A stretch of DNA of 43,674 bases from an uncultured Lachnospiraceae bacterium. GTDB lineage: Bacteria > Bacillota > Clostridia > Lachnospirales > Lachnospiraceae. Made by a program: the position numbers and the translations under genes. The number at the start of each line of letters is the position of its first letter. Positions within the stretch are counted from its first letter, which is position 1. The stretch is from contig CAMWQW010000028.1 of assembly GCA_947176505.1 (NCBI GenBank), positions 1 to 43,674 of the forward strand, read 5' to 3'. This document shows positions 23,914-32,399 of this stretch, one piece after another. The notes under the pieces are model-generated. The model did not search any database, was not told the DNA's origin, and saw only the letters and a program-made list of their open reading frames with translations.

Positions 23914-26646
23914 TTAAACGGAATTTTTGCGCTTGCGTGTTCTGTCATACATTTTTATATATTCTTTTTGGCATAACGGGCATCGGCGGGTACGATGATC
24001 TTTCAGCCCGACCGAAAACCATTCGTCACAATCAGTACACTGAATATACTTGGTTTTTTGTGAACAGATGTTTTCTTCTAAATTGGTTACAATATAGTAT
24101 CCATAACAAAACCATAGCAGCTGCTTATATCTTTTTTCTCTTCCATATAAATATTCTACCAACATGTCGGTGATGGTTTTTTCTGAATAACCTAGCCTGT
24201 TAAATTCTTCGCGGAGTTTGCAGGCAATGTATTTCAGATTGTCCTTATCTTCATCTTTCATATTGATCATATAGCGATATTGCCTGTTTAGTTCATCATA
24301 TAAATCAGATACTTCTTTGCTGCAGACGACCTTTGTGTCAGACATCATCTTTTGATATTCGATTGCGTCTAATTTCATACCACGGGTATTGATAGGTTTA
24401 TTCGGTATTCTGTCATATATCTTATTTACGAAACTTCCGTTCCGGCTTTGTACTTGTGACTTTTCTTTGTCTTTTGCATACTCAAAGAAAGCAGGAAGTT
24501 TACAATTGGTATATTTTGATACGACAGGATGAAACCAATCGGGGCGCTTAGGCATATATAGAGTCTTAGCGGCGTCTATGCAGAAATTATTTTCCATGCA
24601 CAATAGTTTTATGACATTATCAGCTTCCTGCTTCTCATGAGTTGACCCGTTCGTAAACACATCATGGTTCCAGATTTTTGAAATATCATTACTGTACACA
24701 CCGATATTTCCACTTGTAAACGCTTTATTTAAACCGGCATAAATGGTCTTGGAGTTAAGCTTAGTCGGTTCTGATTTGCGCATATTATAGTAGAGTGGAA
24801 CGATACCGTTCATATTTCGCTCTGCAATTGTGACAAAATCCTTGTCTGCGACAACAAGCGACTTGTCTCCATCAACATCGAATTGAAGAATCCTGCTGAT
24901 CAAATCGTGTGTACTCGTATAAACAGCATTTGTGATAAACCATTCTCTTAACTGATTGATACGTTCACCGTATGCTTCATTTGCGACATTAAATCTTATA
25001 GCATGTTCCTTATATAAATGAGGACTTCTCAAGCAGTCCAATTTATCATACCGCCTAAATAGCCAGCAAAATACTTCCTGATCATCCAACAGTCCTTTAG
25101 GATTCTCAATGTGTCCGAACCAATATTCGCAAGCGGCGTAATAATCCGGAAGCAGAAAGGTATATTTTCCGTTTACTTCGAGTTTTCCGCTGCGATATTT
25201 TTTCAAAAGACTGTTTTTCACTTCACGAATGACATCTTTGGCATATGTATCGTTTAGCAGAGCTGGATATGTTTTAACCGCTTTTTGAAAAGGCGTCATA
25301 TTTTGGTTATAAGGTGTAATTCCGAGAATCTCCATCATAGTTTCTTTAGAATTACAAATATTGTTAATGCGATCTACGGATTTTTGCGTCAGCAGATTAA
25401 TTTCATCATCCGTAATATCTGTAAGCGTTTGAAGCATTTGATAGTTTAGCTTGGCATTTTTAATTCTGTCTTCCTCAATATTACATTTACCGGCACCGCA
25501 CTGATATTTTTTAAAATAGTCTTTATATTCATCCCAAGAGTCATAATATTTGTACATTTTAAACTGACTCTTAGTAAAGATGATTTGAATATCTTCTTTG
25601 ACAATATCATGCTCCGTTCCATATATATCAGTGATAAGAGGAGAGCAGTCGTTTACATCTATGAATTTTCTAAAATCAAATACGCCTAATAATCCTTTGA
25701 TCCAAGGTGCACGGAACATGAAATTCTTAGTCGAAACGGATGGTAATATCATTCCTGCACCGTCCGTATGAGGGATTGGTACATAATCAGTTTTTCTTGT
25801 GACTGAATAATCGGTTTCGTTTACAAGGTCAAAGGTGCCATGCACATTTGTTTCGAAATCATCAATTACGATAGATTTATCAATGTCAAATTCTTTCCAC
25901 ACATCAGTTGCGGAAGTCGTTAACGCCATATAAGCTAAATGTTTATTGACATTGTTCCCGCCTTTTGAGTTAATCTTATCTATTGTAAGACCGCACATAA
26001 TTGTTTTTTCAATTTCGGTCCACACGGATTCTTTCATAAATACAGCCTTCTTTTTGCGAATCTGTCCGGCGGATGATGTGAAATATCTGTATTTTTCACC
26101 TTTATAAGTAAAACCATGGAAACAAATGTCTTTAAATACATCGAAATAATAAATCTGTACCACTATTAGAGAATCTGTTAATTCGTCCGGTTTAATTCCA
26201 ATCGTCCGGCTAAGAGCGGAGTCAAAGACGGAAATTACATTCATATCATTTAAACAAGTTTCTTTGAGTGTACGAATATGATCTTTTCCGGCTGTTAACT
26301 CGTTTTGACTGACTTTGTTGCGCAGAAGAGTAAGTAATTTTTCTTTTGATTCTTTTGCCTTTTCTCTTTTATGCCTTATCAATTTGACATAGTGTAAATA
26401 TTCTGAAACGGTATCATAGGAAGGTTTGGAAATATCAACCTCTTCCGTTTTCTCTTTTTTCAAATTTTTAATATCGGAATCCGTATATCCGAATTGTTTC
26501 AGTTTTTTTTCTATTTCAGGTAATTTATTTTGGATATATTTGCGTTCCCTGCGATACCTGCAATTCATGTCATGAAGATATTTTTCATGATTACTGTAAA
26601 AGTGTCCCGTATCGACAGAATACAGATGATATTGTTTGTCAAGCAA
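23914..26646 (-). CDS. Putative single-chain RNA polymerase, YonO/QDE-1 (two-barrel) type
   Basis: 910 residues from a TTG at 26646 (AAAGGAG nine bases upstream); YonO of phage SPbeta, as I recall, is of similar length. The key site is at 588-600, QFDVDGDKSLVVA. The DxDGD triad of aspartates is the metal-binding motif of double-psi beta-barrel polymerases. The surroundings match the eukaryotic RDR/QDE-1 pattern. CLRSPHLYKEHAIRF (~538) corresponds to the RNPCLHPGD region, GNIGVYSND (~646) to the LG.IaNaH region, and NFCIDAAKTLYMP (~687) to the HSIAVDFPKTG region. The C-terminus carries a zinc ribbon (Cys870, 873, 889, 892) followed by a basic tail. It would transcribe element DNA without host polymerase. 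The family call rests on motifs read by eye. Confidence 0.72.
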   Translation of the reverse strand: MLDKQYHLYSVDTGHFYSNHEKYLHDMNCRYRRERKYIQNKLPEIEKKLKQFGYTDSDIKNLKKEKTEEVDISKPSYDTVSEYLHYVKLIRHKREKAKESKEKLLTLLRNKVSQNELTAGKDHIRTLKETCLNDMNVISVFDSALSRTIGIKPDELTDSLIVVQIYYFDVFKDICFHGFTYKGEKYRYFTSSAGQIRKKKAVFMKESVWTEIEKTIMCGLTIDKINSKGGNNVNKHLAYMALTTSATDVWKEFDIDKSIVIDDFETNVHGTFDLVNETDYSVTRKTDYVPIPHTDGAGMILPSVSTKNFMFRAPWIKGLLGVFDFRKFIDVNDCSPLITDIYGTEHDIVKEDIQIIFTKSQFKMYKYYDSWDEYKDYFKKYQCGAGKCNIEEDRIKNAKLNYQMLQTLTDITDDEINLLTQKSVDRINNICNSKETMMEILGITPYNQNMTPFQKAVKTYPALLNDTYAKDVIREVKNSLLKKYRSGKLEVNGKYTFLLPDYYAACEYWFGHIENPKGLLDDQEVFCWLFRRYDKLDCLRSPHLYKEHAIRFNVANEAYGERINQLREWFITNAVYTSTHDLISRILQFDVDGDKSLVVADKDFVTIAERNMNGIVPLYYNMRKSEPTKLNSKTIYAGLNKAFTSGNIGVYSNDISKIWNHDVFTNGSTHEKQEADNVIKLLCMENNFCIDAAKTLYMPKRPDWFHPVVSKYTNCKLPAFFEYAKDKEKSQVQSRNGSFVNKIYDRIPNKPINTRGMKLDAIEYQKMMSDTKVVCSKEVSDLYDELNRQYRYMINMKDEDKDNLKYIACKLREEFNRLGYSEKTITDMLVEYLYGREKRYKQLLWFCYGYYIVTNLEENICSQKTKYIQCTDCDEWFSVGLKDHRTRRCPLCQKEYIKMYDRTRKRKNSV

Positions 26647-26696
26647 TGTTTAAGTCTCCTTTTGGTGTTTTCTTTTGATGCAGACCTTATTTGTAA

Positions 26697-27131
26697 TCAT
26701 TCTTTGCAATGAACAGTCTGGTTCAGGCGCTCTTGTTCAAATAATTCATTGCCACGCTCAAAACATGCCAGCTCATATTCATATCTTTCAACAAATCGGT
26801 CAAAGTATCTGATGCCGTTATTATTCGTTGCAGTAGCTGCCTGATGTACAATTCTGCATATATTTTCGATAATGGATTCTTTGGTGCCGGTTATGTATTG
26901 CATGTCAACACTTTTAGAAGATAATTGCATCCGGTCTTCCAGATCTATGCGATTCAGCCACATGGAAAGTGAGTATTTCCCTTCATGCTTATCAAAGTGG
27001 TATACACATTCTGCAATAAAGTTTTTATATCCGAATTTGGATAAATCAATCACAAGCATGTTTCCTTTGAATTTTGGTTTCATCATATATGTAAGCATTT
27101 TCTTCTCCGTTTCTTCGTTGTTTTTATTCAT
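26697..27131 (-). CDS. Unknown protein upstream of the polymerase
   Basis: 144 residues, start overlapping the stop of the preceding small gene by 8 bases. It is a mixed alpha/beta protein (GNMLVIDLSKFGYKNFIAECVYHF, KYSLSMWLNRIDLEDR) with a helical C-terminus (FDRFVERYEYELACFERGNELFEQERL). I recognise no family. The tight coupling to the polymerase operon suggests an early regulatory or accessory role. Confidence 0.5.
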   Translation of the reverse strand: MNKNNEETEKKMLTYMMKPKFKGNMLVIDLSKFGYKNFIAECVYHFDKHEGKYSLSMWLNRIDLEDRMQLSSKSVDMQYITGTKESIIENICRIVHQAATATNNNGIRYFDRFVERYEYELACFERGNELFEQERLNQTVHCKE

Positions 27132-27333
27132 TTACGAGTTTCTGTCTGTTTATTAAATTTTTTCTGCACTGTTCATCAAATTTGTTGTCGTTGGCAATGC
27201 GTGTAGCTATGGCGGAACCGTTTGTACGTACCTTTCCCCTATGATCCGTATTAAAATCTGAAGGGTAGACAAACCCTCCGAAGCGGTTGTGATTTACCTT
27301 ATAAGTTCCTGTTGCGTTAAATGTTTCTTTCAT
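27124..27333 (-). CDS. Small basic protein, first gene of the minus-strand operon
   Basis: 69 residues (MKETFNATGTYKVNHNRFGGFVYPSDFNTDHRG...), rich in Asn, Arg and Lys. AAGGAG lies 14 bases before the ATG, which is a long spacing, so a slightly different start is possible. It is the promoter-proximal gene of the operon and overlaps the next gene. Family not recognised; transcription-related function is only suggested by position. Confidence 0.45.
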   Translation of the reverse strand: MKETFNATGTYKVNHNRFGGFVYPSDFNTDHRGKVRTNGSAIATRIANDNKFDEQCRKNLINRQKLVNE

Positions 27334-27574
27334 TAGATGCTGATTTACTCCTTCCCTTTCTATTTGTGATTTAATGAGCTTTGAGTGATAGGCTAGCGGG
27401 TGGCTATAAGATATATTTCTCCATTTGCATACTGCTTTCTTTCAAATTTTTGGAGAGAAATATTTCATAGATTATTTGCGCACATAGTAGTCAGAGTACA
27501 ATTAATAGGACAAGTGTTCATCTATAATTTAGGAACAATTTAAACTATGTAGAAATATGTAAGAAAACAGAAAA
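27334..27574. other. Divergent control region, tail operon side
   Basis: About 240 bases without a gene between the first minus-strand gene and the LexA boxes. The minus-strand promoter must lie here. The best vegetative match I see is TTGTCC-18-TACTAT around 27490-27520, which is weak. That would fit dependence on the divergently encoded sigma factor. The sequence ATAGGCTAGCGGGTGGCTAT at 27389-27408 has imperfect symmetry and is a possible binding site. Confidence 0.35.
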
Positions 27575-27588
27575 CGAACATTCGTTCG
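27575..27588. promoter_or_regulatory. LexA (SOS) box 1
   Basis: CGAACATTCGTTCG is a perfect match to the Gram-positive LexA site CGAAC-N4-GTTCG. It lies 10 bases upstream of the -35 of the sigma gene promoter. Confidence 0.88.
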
Positions 27589-27597
27589 AAAATGACG

Positions 27598-27626
27598 TTG
27601 ACAAATAAGAACGTATGTTCTATACT
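27598..27626 (+). promoter_or_regulatory. Promoter of the sigma gene with embedded LexA box 2
   Basis: TTGACA (27598-27603), 17-base spacer, TATACT (27621-27626). The spacer ends with GAACGTATGTTC (27609-27620), a second LexA box in GAAC-N4-GTTC form that would sit under RNA polymerase. LexA bound here would block the promoter until DNA damage. Confidence 0.85.
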
Positions 27627-27675
27627 TGTTATTACCAGTTACAACAAAATACATAAGATAAAGAGGCGTATTGGA

Positions 27676-28233
27676 ATGGACAAGAATTTGAGCACATATT
27701 ATGCAGATAATGCAGCAAAACTTCATAGGATCGTAGATAAATTATTATTAAAATTCGGCGGGATATCAGATAAGGATGTGGATGATTTTTATTCACTTGC
27801 AAATGAGGTGTTCGTAGATGCTATGAGACGATATGATGATACACAATCTTTTGATGCATACTTATATTCCTGCTTACTAAATAAGATCAAAACAGAAATG
27901 ACAAGAAGAAATCGGGAAAAACGTAAATTAGACAGATTAACAGTTTCAATTGACATGCCCGTTGATCATGAGGAGGATTGTACGATAGGAGATATGATTG
28001 CCGATGATTTTATCATAGAGAAAGAATTGATTGATAGAGATGAAGAAGGATACAGTAGGAGGATGCGGCTATATCTTGACAGATTATCAAATCTCCAGAA
28101 GGAAGTATTAAGACTTAATATGGATGGTTATCTTCCTAATGAAATCAGAGAAGAATTACATATCAGTGAGAAACAATATGCGGATTGTTATGCTGCAATC
28201 CATTCTTACAGAAATGTATCCGTATTATTGTAA
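27676..28233 (+). CDS. SOS-controlled sigma-70-type sigma factor
   Basis: 185 residues from the ATG at 27676 (AAGAGG upstream). The ORF is open to 27592, but that would put the start inside the promoter. Region 2 is visible at ~25-80 (DVDDFYSLANEVFVDAMRRYD...FDAYLYSCLLNKIKTEMTRRNREKR) and region 4 at ~135-180 (LSNLQKEVLRLNMDGYLPNEIREELHISEKQYADCYAAIHSY), with no region 1 or 3. That is the build of small alternative sigma factors. The double LexA control recalls UviA of C. perfringens, an SOS-induced sigma factor that turns on a bacteriocin. It probably drives the divergent polymerase/tail operon and perhaps its own transcript (inference). Confidence 0.82.
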   Translation: MDKNLSTYYADNAAKLHRIVDKLLLKFGGISDKDVDDFYSLANEVFVDAMRRYDDTQSFDAYLYSCLLNKIKTEMTRRNREKRKLDRLTVSIDMPVDHEEDCTIGDMIADDFIIEKELIDRDEEGYSRRMRLYLDRLSNLQKEVLRLNMDGYLPNEIREELHISEKQYADCYAAIHSYRNVSVLL

Positions 28234-28258
28234 AAGGGGTTAATGGGAGGAATTTAAG

Positions 28259-29641
28259 ATGGCAAGACCACGTAAACAGACATACACATTAGAGATGTAT
28301 TTGAGAAAAAACAGGAAAGGCGATATTGATAATAATGCAGATGTTCAGAGAAACTTTGTGTGGAATAATGAGCAGATTAATGAACTGGTCGTTACGGTGC
28401 TGACAGATGATTATATTCCGCCAATCATTCTCGGAGAGGAGGAAAACTCTAAACTGCATATTGTAGATGGAGGATGCAGAACCGCTGCTTTAAGAAAATT
28501 TAGAGAAATGAACTATAAGATAACCTCATGCATAGAAAATTCTCTGATTTCCTATATGAAAAAGGTTATTGATGAAAACGGGAATGTTACATATGAAGAA
28601 GCTGTATTTGATATAAAAAATAAGACTTACGAGAAACTTCCGGAAGAGCTAAAGGAAAAATTTGATGAGTATCAGATTGAAACCGTTATACATGAATGCT
28701 GTGACGGAGGTAAAATATCGAAATATATTAAACGTTACAATAATCATGCCGCGATGAACACCGACCAGAAGGCATTTACCTATATTGATAAATTTGCAAA
28801 CCGCATTCGTAAGATTTTAGATGGCAGATTTTTTGTGGAATGCAGTAGTTATTCCGAAAAGGATAAAACAAAAGGAGTGGTTGAAAGGGTTATTGTAGAA
28901 GCAATGATGTGCATGAATCACTTTGATAATTGGAAAACACAGGCAAAGGCAGCTTGCAAATATCTTAATGATCATGCCACAGAGGAAGAGTTTGATATGT
29001 TTGCGGATAATTTACACAGGCTTGAAAATATTGTGACAGAGGATATTAGGAATATATTTAATAAGAAAGATTCCTTTATTTTTTTGACGTTGTTTGACAG
29101 ATATACGAAATTAGGAATTGAGGACATCAGATTTGCAGAATTTCTTAGAGAGTTTAATAAGAATTTCAGACCGGTTAAGCGAAATGAAAAAGGACAGTTG
29201 TTTGACGAAATTGACAAGGATTTAAGTACCAAAGATAAGCAGGTTATCGCTGACAAATTGGATATGCTTGAAGATTTAATGGCGGAATTCCTGCAAATTA
29301 AGGAATCAAATTCTTTACAAAACAGTATAGAGCTGTTTATAGCCGAAAATCTTAATATGGATATAGAATCTGTACAGGCTGATATGGATTTGTATAATGA
29401 GTCATTAAATGGACTTTTGGAAAATACTGTCAAAGTAGATTCTAAATTACGGAATGAAGAAAACAGACCTTCACTATTGGCAATGATGGTTTATTCATAT
29501 AAAGAAGATAAAGATTTGGATGACTGGATGTCTGAATATGCAAAGAACAATAATACATATTTCATGGATCAGAAGAAGAATTTCCTGCATTTAAAACAAG
29601 AGTTCGGACGATATTGTAAAGAAAAAGAAAAAAGCGGTTAG
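28259..29641 (+). CDS. DUF262 / ParB-superfamily protein paired with the sigma factor
   Basis: 460 residues, 25 bases after the sigma gene with a strong site (GGGAGG). The N-terminal 100 residues carry the DUF262 pattern: DVQRNFVWNNEQINELV, DDYIPPIIL and KLHIVDGGCRTAALRKF. This is the ParB/Srx nucleotide-binding fold in which a DGQxR motif is usual; here it reads DGGCR. The rest is helical. DUF262 proteins include the GmrS half of GmrSD restriction enzymes and phage-related ParB-like proteins. Co-transcription under LexA control suggests that it helps activate or protect the element, but no nuclease (HNH/DUF1524) domain is visible at its C-terminus. Confidence 0.72.
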   Translation: MARPRKQTYTLEMYLRKNRKGDIDNNADVQRNFVWNNEQINELVVTVLTDDYIPPIILGEEENSKLHIVDGGCRTAALRKFREMNYKITSCIENSLISYMKKVIDENGNVTYEEAVFDIKNKTYEKLPEELKEKFDEYQIETVIHECCDGGKISKYIKRYNNHAAMNTDQKAFTYIDKFANRIRKILDGRFFVECSSYSEKDKTKGVVERVIVEAMMCMNHFDNWKTQAKAACKYLNDHATEEEFDMFADNLHRLENIVTEDIRNIFNKKDSFIFLTLFDRYTKLGIEDIRFAEFLREFNKNFRPVKRNEKGQLFDEIDKDLSTKDKQVIADKLDMLEDLMAEFLQIKESNSLQNSIELFIAENLNMDIESVQADMDLYNESLNGLLENTVKVDSKLRNEENRPSLLAMMVYSYKEDKDLDDWMSEYAKNNNTYFMDQKKNFLHLKQEFGRYCKEKEKSG

Positions 29642-29791
29642 TGTAATATTTTATATTATTGCAGAAGATTTTTTGGCTCAATGATTGCTATAATGTAAAG
29701 ATAGTAGTATAATAATTTGCATATTGTGGTGTTATTTTGGAATCAAATATCTGATCCGCTTTTGCAGGTGCAAGTGACAGGGGAGTGCTTC
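29642..29791. other. Right border of the tail element
   Basis: 150 bases between the DUF262 gene and host genes. It includes a small perfect hairpin, TAATAT-TTT-ATATTA (29644-29658). No repeat of the left border was found here, so no attachment site can be assigned. Confidence 0.4.
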
Positions 29792-30352
29792 ATGGATAAG
29801 AACGAAGATGAATTGGTAGTAGGAGGTTATCGCTTCGGTACGGTAGCCGATGCCGAGACGGCAAGAATGGAACTAAAGAAGATTGCCAATGTGGAACAGC
29901 ATCTGGATTACCGTAAGCCGCAAAATGTATTGTTGGTATATAATAAAGCAATCGACAATAGAGTATTCTTAACACCGCTTGGAATGTCGTATCTGCACAG
30001 GATGCAGGATCAGATGGTTAAGTGTGGAGTGCCTAAGGAGAAGATTAAGCCGATACCGATGTATGCTACGTTTAGCAACAAGACAGAGAACAGCAGCTCT
30101 ATCAGGCGCAGCGTGGCATCCAGAGGAACAACGATAGAGTTCAAGGGACGCTTTATCACATCGGTATGCATTAATTTTCTTTTAGCGGCAGCATTAGCAG
30201 CAATGATTGTGCTGGCATATGTCAGCGAGGTCCCTACGATTGTCAATTATAAGACTGCCATAGTGAATGAATATTCTGAATGGGAGCAGGAGCTTAGCGA
30301 CAGAGAACAGGCAGTGCGGGAAGCCGAGCGAGAATTAAATGCATTGCCCTAG
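29792..30352 (+). CDS. Single-pass membrane protein, host gene
   Basis: 186 residues from the ATG at 29792 (AGGGGAG upstream; the frame is open earlier without a site). The N-terminal ~120 residues form a soluble alpha/beta domain ([51 protein letters not shown]). Then come one membrane helix (~130-153, [24 protein letters not shown]) and a short coiled coil rich in Glu. I do not recognise a named family. It is encoded 37 bases before the chemoreceptor and may be co-transcribed with it. Confidence 0.6.
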   Translation: MDKNEDELVVGGYRFGTVADAETARMELKKIANVEQHLDYRKPQNVLLVYNKAIDNRVFLTPLGMSYLHRMQDQMVKCGVPKEKIKPIPMYATFSNKTENSSSIRRSVASRGTTIEFKGRFITSVCINFLLAAALAAMIVLAYVSEVPTIVNYKTAIVNEYSEWEQELSDREQAVREAERELNALP

Positions 30353-30360
30353 GGCAATGC
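30341..30360. repeat. 20-bp perfect palindrome over a stop codon
   Basis: GCATTGCCCTAGGGCAATGC is perfectly palindromic and contains the TAG stop of the membrane-protein gene. In RNA it would form a 7-8-bp hairpin. No T-run follows, so it may trim or stabilise mRNA between the two genes rather than terminate it. Confidence 0.7.
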
Positions 30361-30389
30361 GGCAAATATATAAAACACGGAGGAGAGAT

Positions 30390-32126
30390 ATGGGTTCAAA
30401 GGATGTAGTTAACAGCAGTAATAATACGAAGAGGATAACGGTGCATTCCATTAAGACTAAGGTTGCGTCTCTGGTTGTCGGAGAGCTTGTTTTGATGGCG
30501 GTACTTCTTTTGTTTTTGGTTATTCCAAAAGCAAGGGAATTGATGGGGAATACAACACAGAATTATTTGCATGATGTGACGGTTTCTTATGGCATGATGC
30601 TAGAGGAGAAGATTCACAGCGATGGCTCTGAGCAGGCTTTAGAGGAAGACAATTTGAACAGAATGCTGAGTGGTGTAGGCATTAAGGGCATTGATTCCAG
30701 TTATGTCTATGTCATGTCGCCTGACGGTATTGTGTTATACCATCCGCAGGAGGAGCTGATTGGCAGTTCAATAGACAGTATGGGGAATGCGGTTATAAGC
30801 AGTATTGTCGCACAGGTAAGGGCAGGCACGGTACCGGGAACGGAAGTGCTTTCCTATGAGCATAACGGTATACCTAAATATGCGGCATTTTATGTGGACG
30901 ATAACATGAACTTTATTCTGGGCTTTTCAGCAGATGAAGATGATATTCTTAGCGACATCTCAATGATGACAAAGGTTTGTGTTGTAGCCTCTTTGCTGAC
31001 ACTGATTGTGTGTTCTATCCTTGGGTATTTCACAGCCAGCAGGATGGTGAAACCGATCGAGAAGATTACGGGGGTTGTCAATAAGCTTGCAGAGTTAGAT
31101 TTTACCGATGATGTTGTTCAGGATAAATTAAATAAAAGAAAAGATGAGACCGGAAGTATGAGCCGCGCCATATCGATTCTTCGAGAGAAACTGAAAGAAG
31201 TACTATTGGACCTGCAGGAGCAGAGCAAGAAGCTGTTTGAGGCATCAGATTCTTTAAACAACAATGCGTCGGAGACAGCAAATACAATTGAGCAGGTAGA
31301 GAAAGCAGTTAACGAGATTTCCGAAGGCGCCACATCGCAGGCTGATGAGACGCAGAAGGCAACAGAAAATGTTATTCTGATGGGCAACATGGTAGAGGAG
31401 ACATCAATTGAGGTCAAAGATTTGATCGGAAATGCAACCCAGATGAAGAACTCTGGGGATGAGGCGACTTCCATCCTTGTGCAGCTTGAGAATATTAATT
31501 CTAAGGCAAGTGAAGCAATTGACGTTATTTATGAGCAGACTAATACGACCAATGAGTCTGCTATGAAGATTAGGGAAGCCACATCTCTGATTACTTCAAT
31601 TGCGGAAGAAACGAATCTCTTGTCCCTTAATGCCAGTATTGAGGCAGCAAGAGCAGGCGAACAGGGCAGAGGCTTCGCGGTGGTTGCATCGCAGATTCAG
31701 AAATTGGCGGAGCAATCCAATGAATCTGCCCGTCAGATTGAGAAGATTATTGATTCTTTAATCTCCGATTCGGCGAAAGCGGTGTCCACCATGGGCGAAG
31801 TAAAAGAGATTATGAATCAACAGAGTGAGAATGTGGGCAAGACAGAAGAGATTTTCACGCAGGTGAAGAACGGGATTGACGGTTCGATTGACGGTGTGAA
31901 TATCATTGCCGATAAGACCAGACAGATGGATGAAGCAAGGGTGAATGTGGTGGATGTAGTACAAAACCTTACGGCAATCGCACAGCAGAATGCGGCAAGT
32001 ACACAGGAGACATCCGCATCTGTCACAGAGGTAAGCAGCATCGTATACGATATTTCATCTAACGCGGAGAAGCTTAAAGCAATTGCGGATGAATTAGATA
32101 GGAATATGAAAGTCTTTAAGATATAA
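30390..32126 (+). CDS. Methyl-accepting chemotaxis protein
   Basis: 578 residues from the ATG at 30390 (GGAGGAG seven bases upstream). Layout: TM1 at ~25-45 ([21 protein letters not shown]), an extracellular Cache-type sensor ([24 protein letters not shown]), TM2 at ~190-215, a HAMP domain ([21 protein letters not shown]) and the long signalling coiled coil. The hairpin tip is [22 protein letters not shown] followed by [19 protein letters not shown], the part that binds CheA and CheW. The sensor resembles single/double Cache domains that bind small organic ligands. Ligand unknown. It implies a motile or at least chemotaxis-capable host. Confidence 0.93.
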   Translation: MGSKDVVNSSNNTKRITVHSIKTKVASLVVGELVLMAVLLLFLVIPKARELMGNTTQNYLHDVTVSYGMMLEEKIHSDGSEQALEEDNLNRMLSGVGIKGIDSSYVYVMSPDGIVLYHPQEELIGSSIDSMGNAVISSIVAQVRAGTVPGTEVLSYEHNGIPKYAAFYVDDNMNFILGFSADEDDILSDISMMTKVCVVASLLTLIVCSILGYFTASRMVKPIEKITGVVNKLAELDFTDDVVQDKLNKRKDETGSMSRAISILREKLKEVLLDLQEQSKKLFEASDSLNNNASETANTIEQVEKAVNEISEGATSQADETQKATENVILMGNMVEETSIEVKDLIGNATQMKNSGDEATSILVQLENINSKASEAIDVIYEQTNTTNESAMKIREATSLITSIAEETNLLSLNASIEAARAGEQGRGFAVVASQIQKLAEQSNESARQIEKIIDSLISDSAKAVSTMGEVKEIMNQQSENVGKTEEIFTQVKNGIDGSIDGVNIIADKTRQMDEARVNVVDVVQNLTAIAQQNAASTQETSASVTEVSSIVYDISSNAEKLKAIADELDRNMKVFKI

Positions 32127-32172
32127 TTGTTAAGTAAGTTATAGGGCATATTATTTCTGAGTCAACTATATT

Positions 32173-32208
32173 AAGGCATAAGCGGAACGATTCTGCTTGT
32201 GCCTTTTT
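32173..32208 (+). terminator. Terminator of the chemoreceptor gene
   Basis: AAGGCA-TAAGC pairs with GCTTG-TGCCTT around GGAACGATTCT and is followed by TTTTT. Classic intrinsic terminator 50 bases after the stop. Confidence 0.8.
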
Positions 32209-32268
32209 GTGATAACAGTTTAGATTTCGGTTTCATTTTTTAAAAATAACTCATTTCATCACAATTTA

Positions 32269-32301
32269 TTCATAGTTCTATTGTATACTGTTACAATAGA
32301 A
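32269..32301 (+). promoter_or_regulatory. Promoter with a 10-bp inverted repeat before the two-component genes
   Basis: TTCATA, 17 bases, TACAAT forms a possible promoter. TTCTATTGTA (32276-32285) and TACAATAGAA (32292-32301) are perfect inverted copies 6 bases apart, covering the spacer and -10. This is a likely operator, perhaps for autoregulation by the response regulator. Confidence 0.5.
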
Positions 32302-32399
32302 CTTAATATGAATGATACAATGCCTTGCAGAGCATTCCTTTGTGTGGAATATGTCAGGAGATAGTTATTTATGATGAGAAAACAGAGAGGTGAATCAAT

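Noticed and set aside
23733..23948. Longer start for the HU-like gene
   Set aside because: It would overlap the polymerase gene and run through the inverted repeat; the TTG at 23732 has a good ribosome site and gives normal HU length.
23914..26646. T7-like or virion-type polymerase, or a plain primase, for the 910-residue protein
   Set aside because: No T7-type palm motifs and no Toprim pattern; the DVDGD context and flanking blocks fit the double-psi barrel type better.
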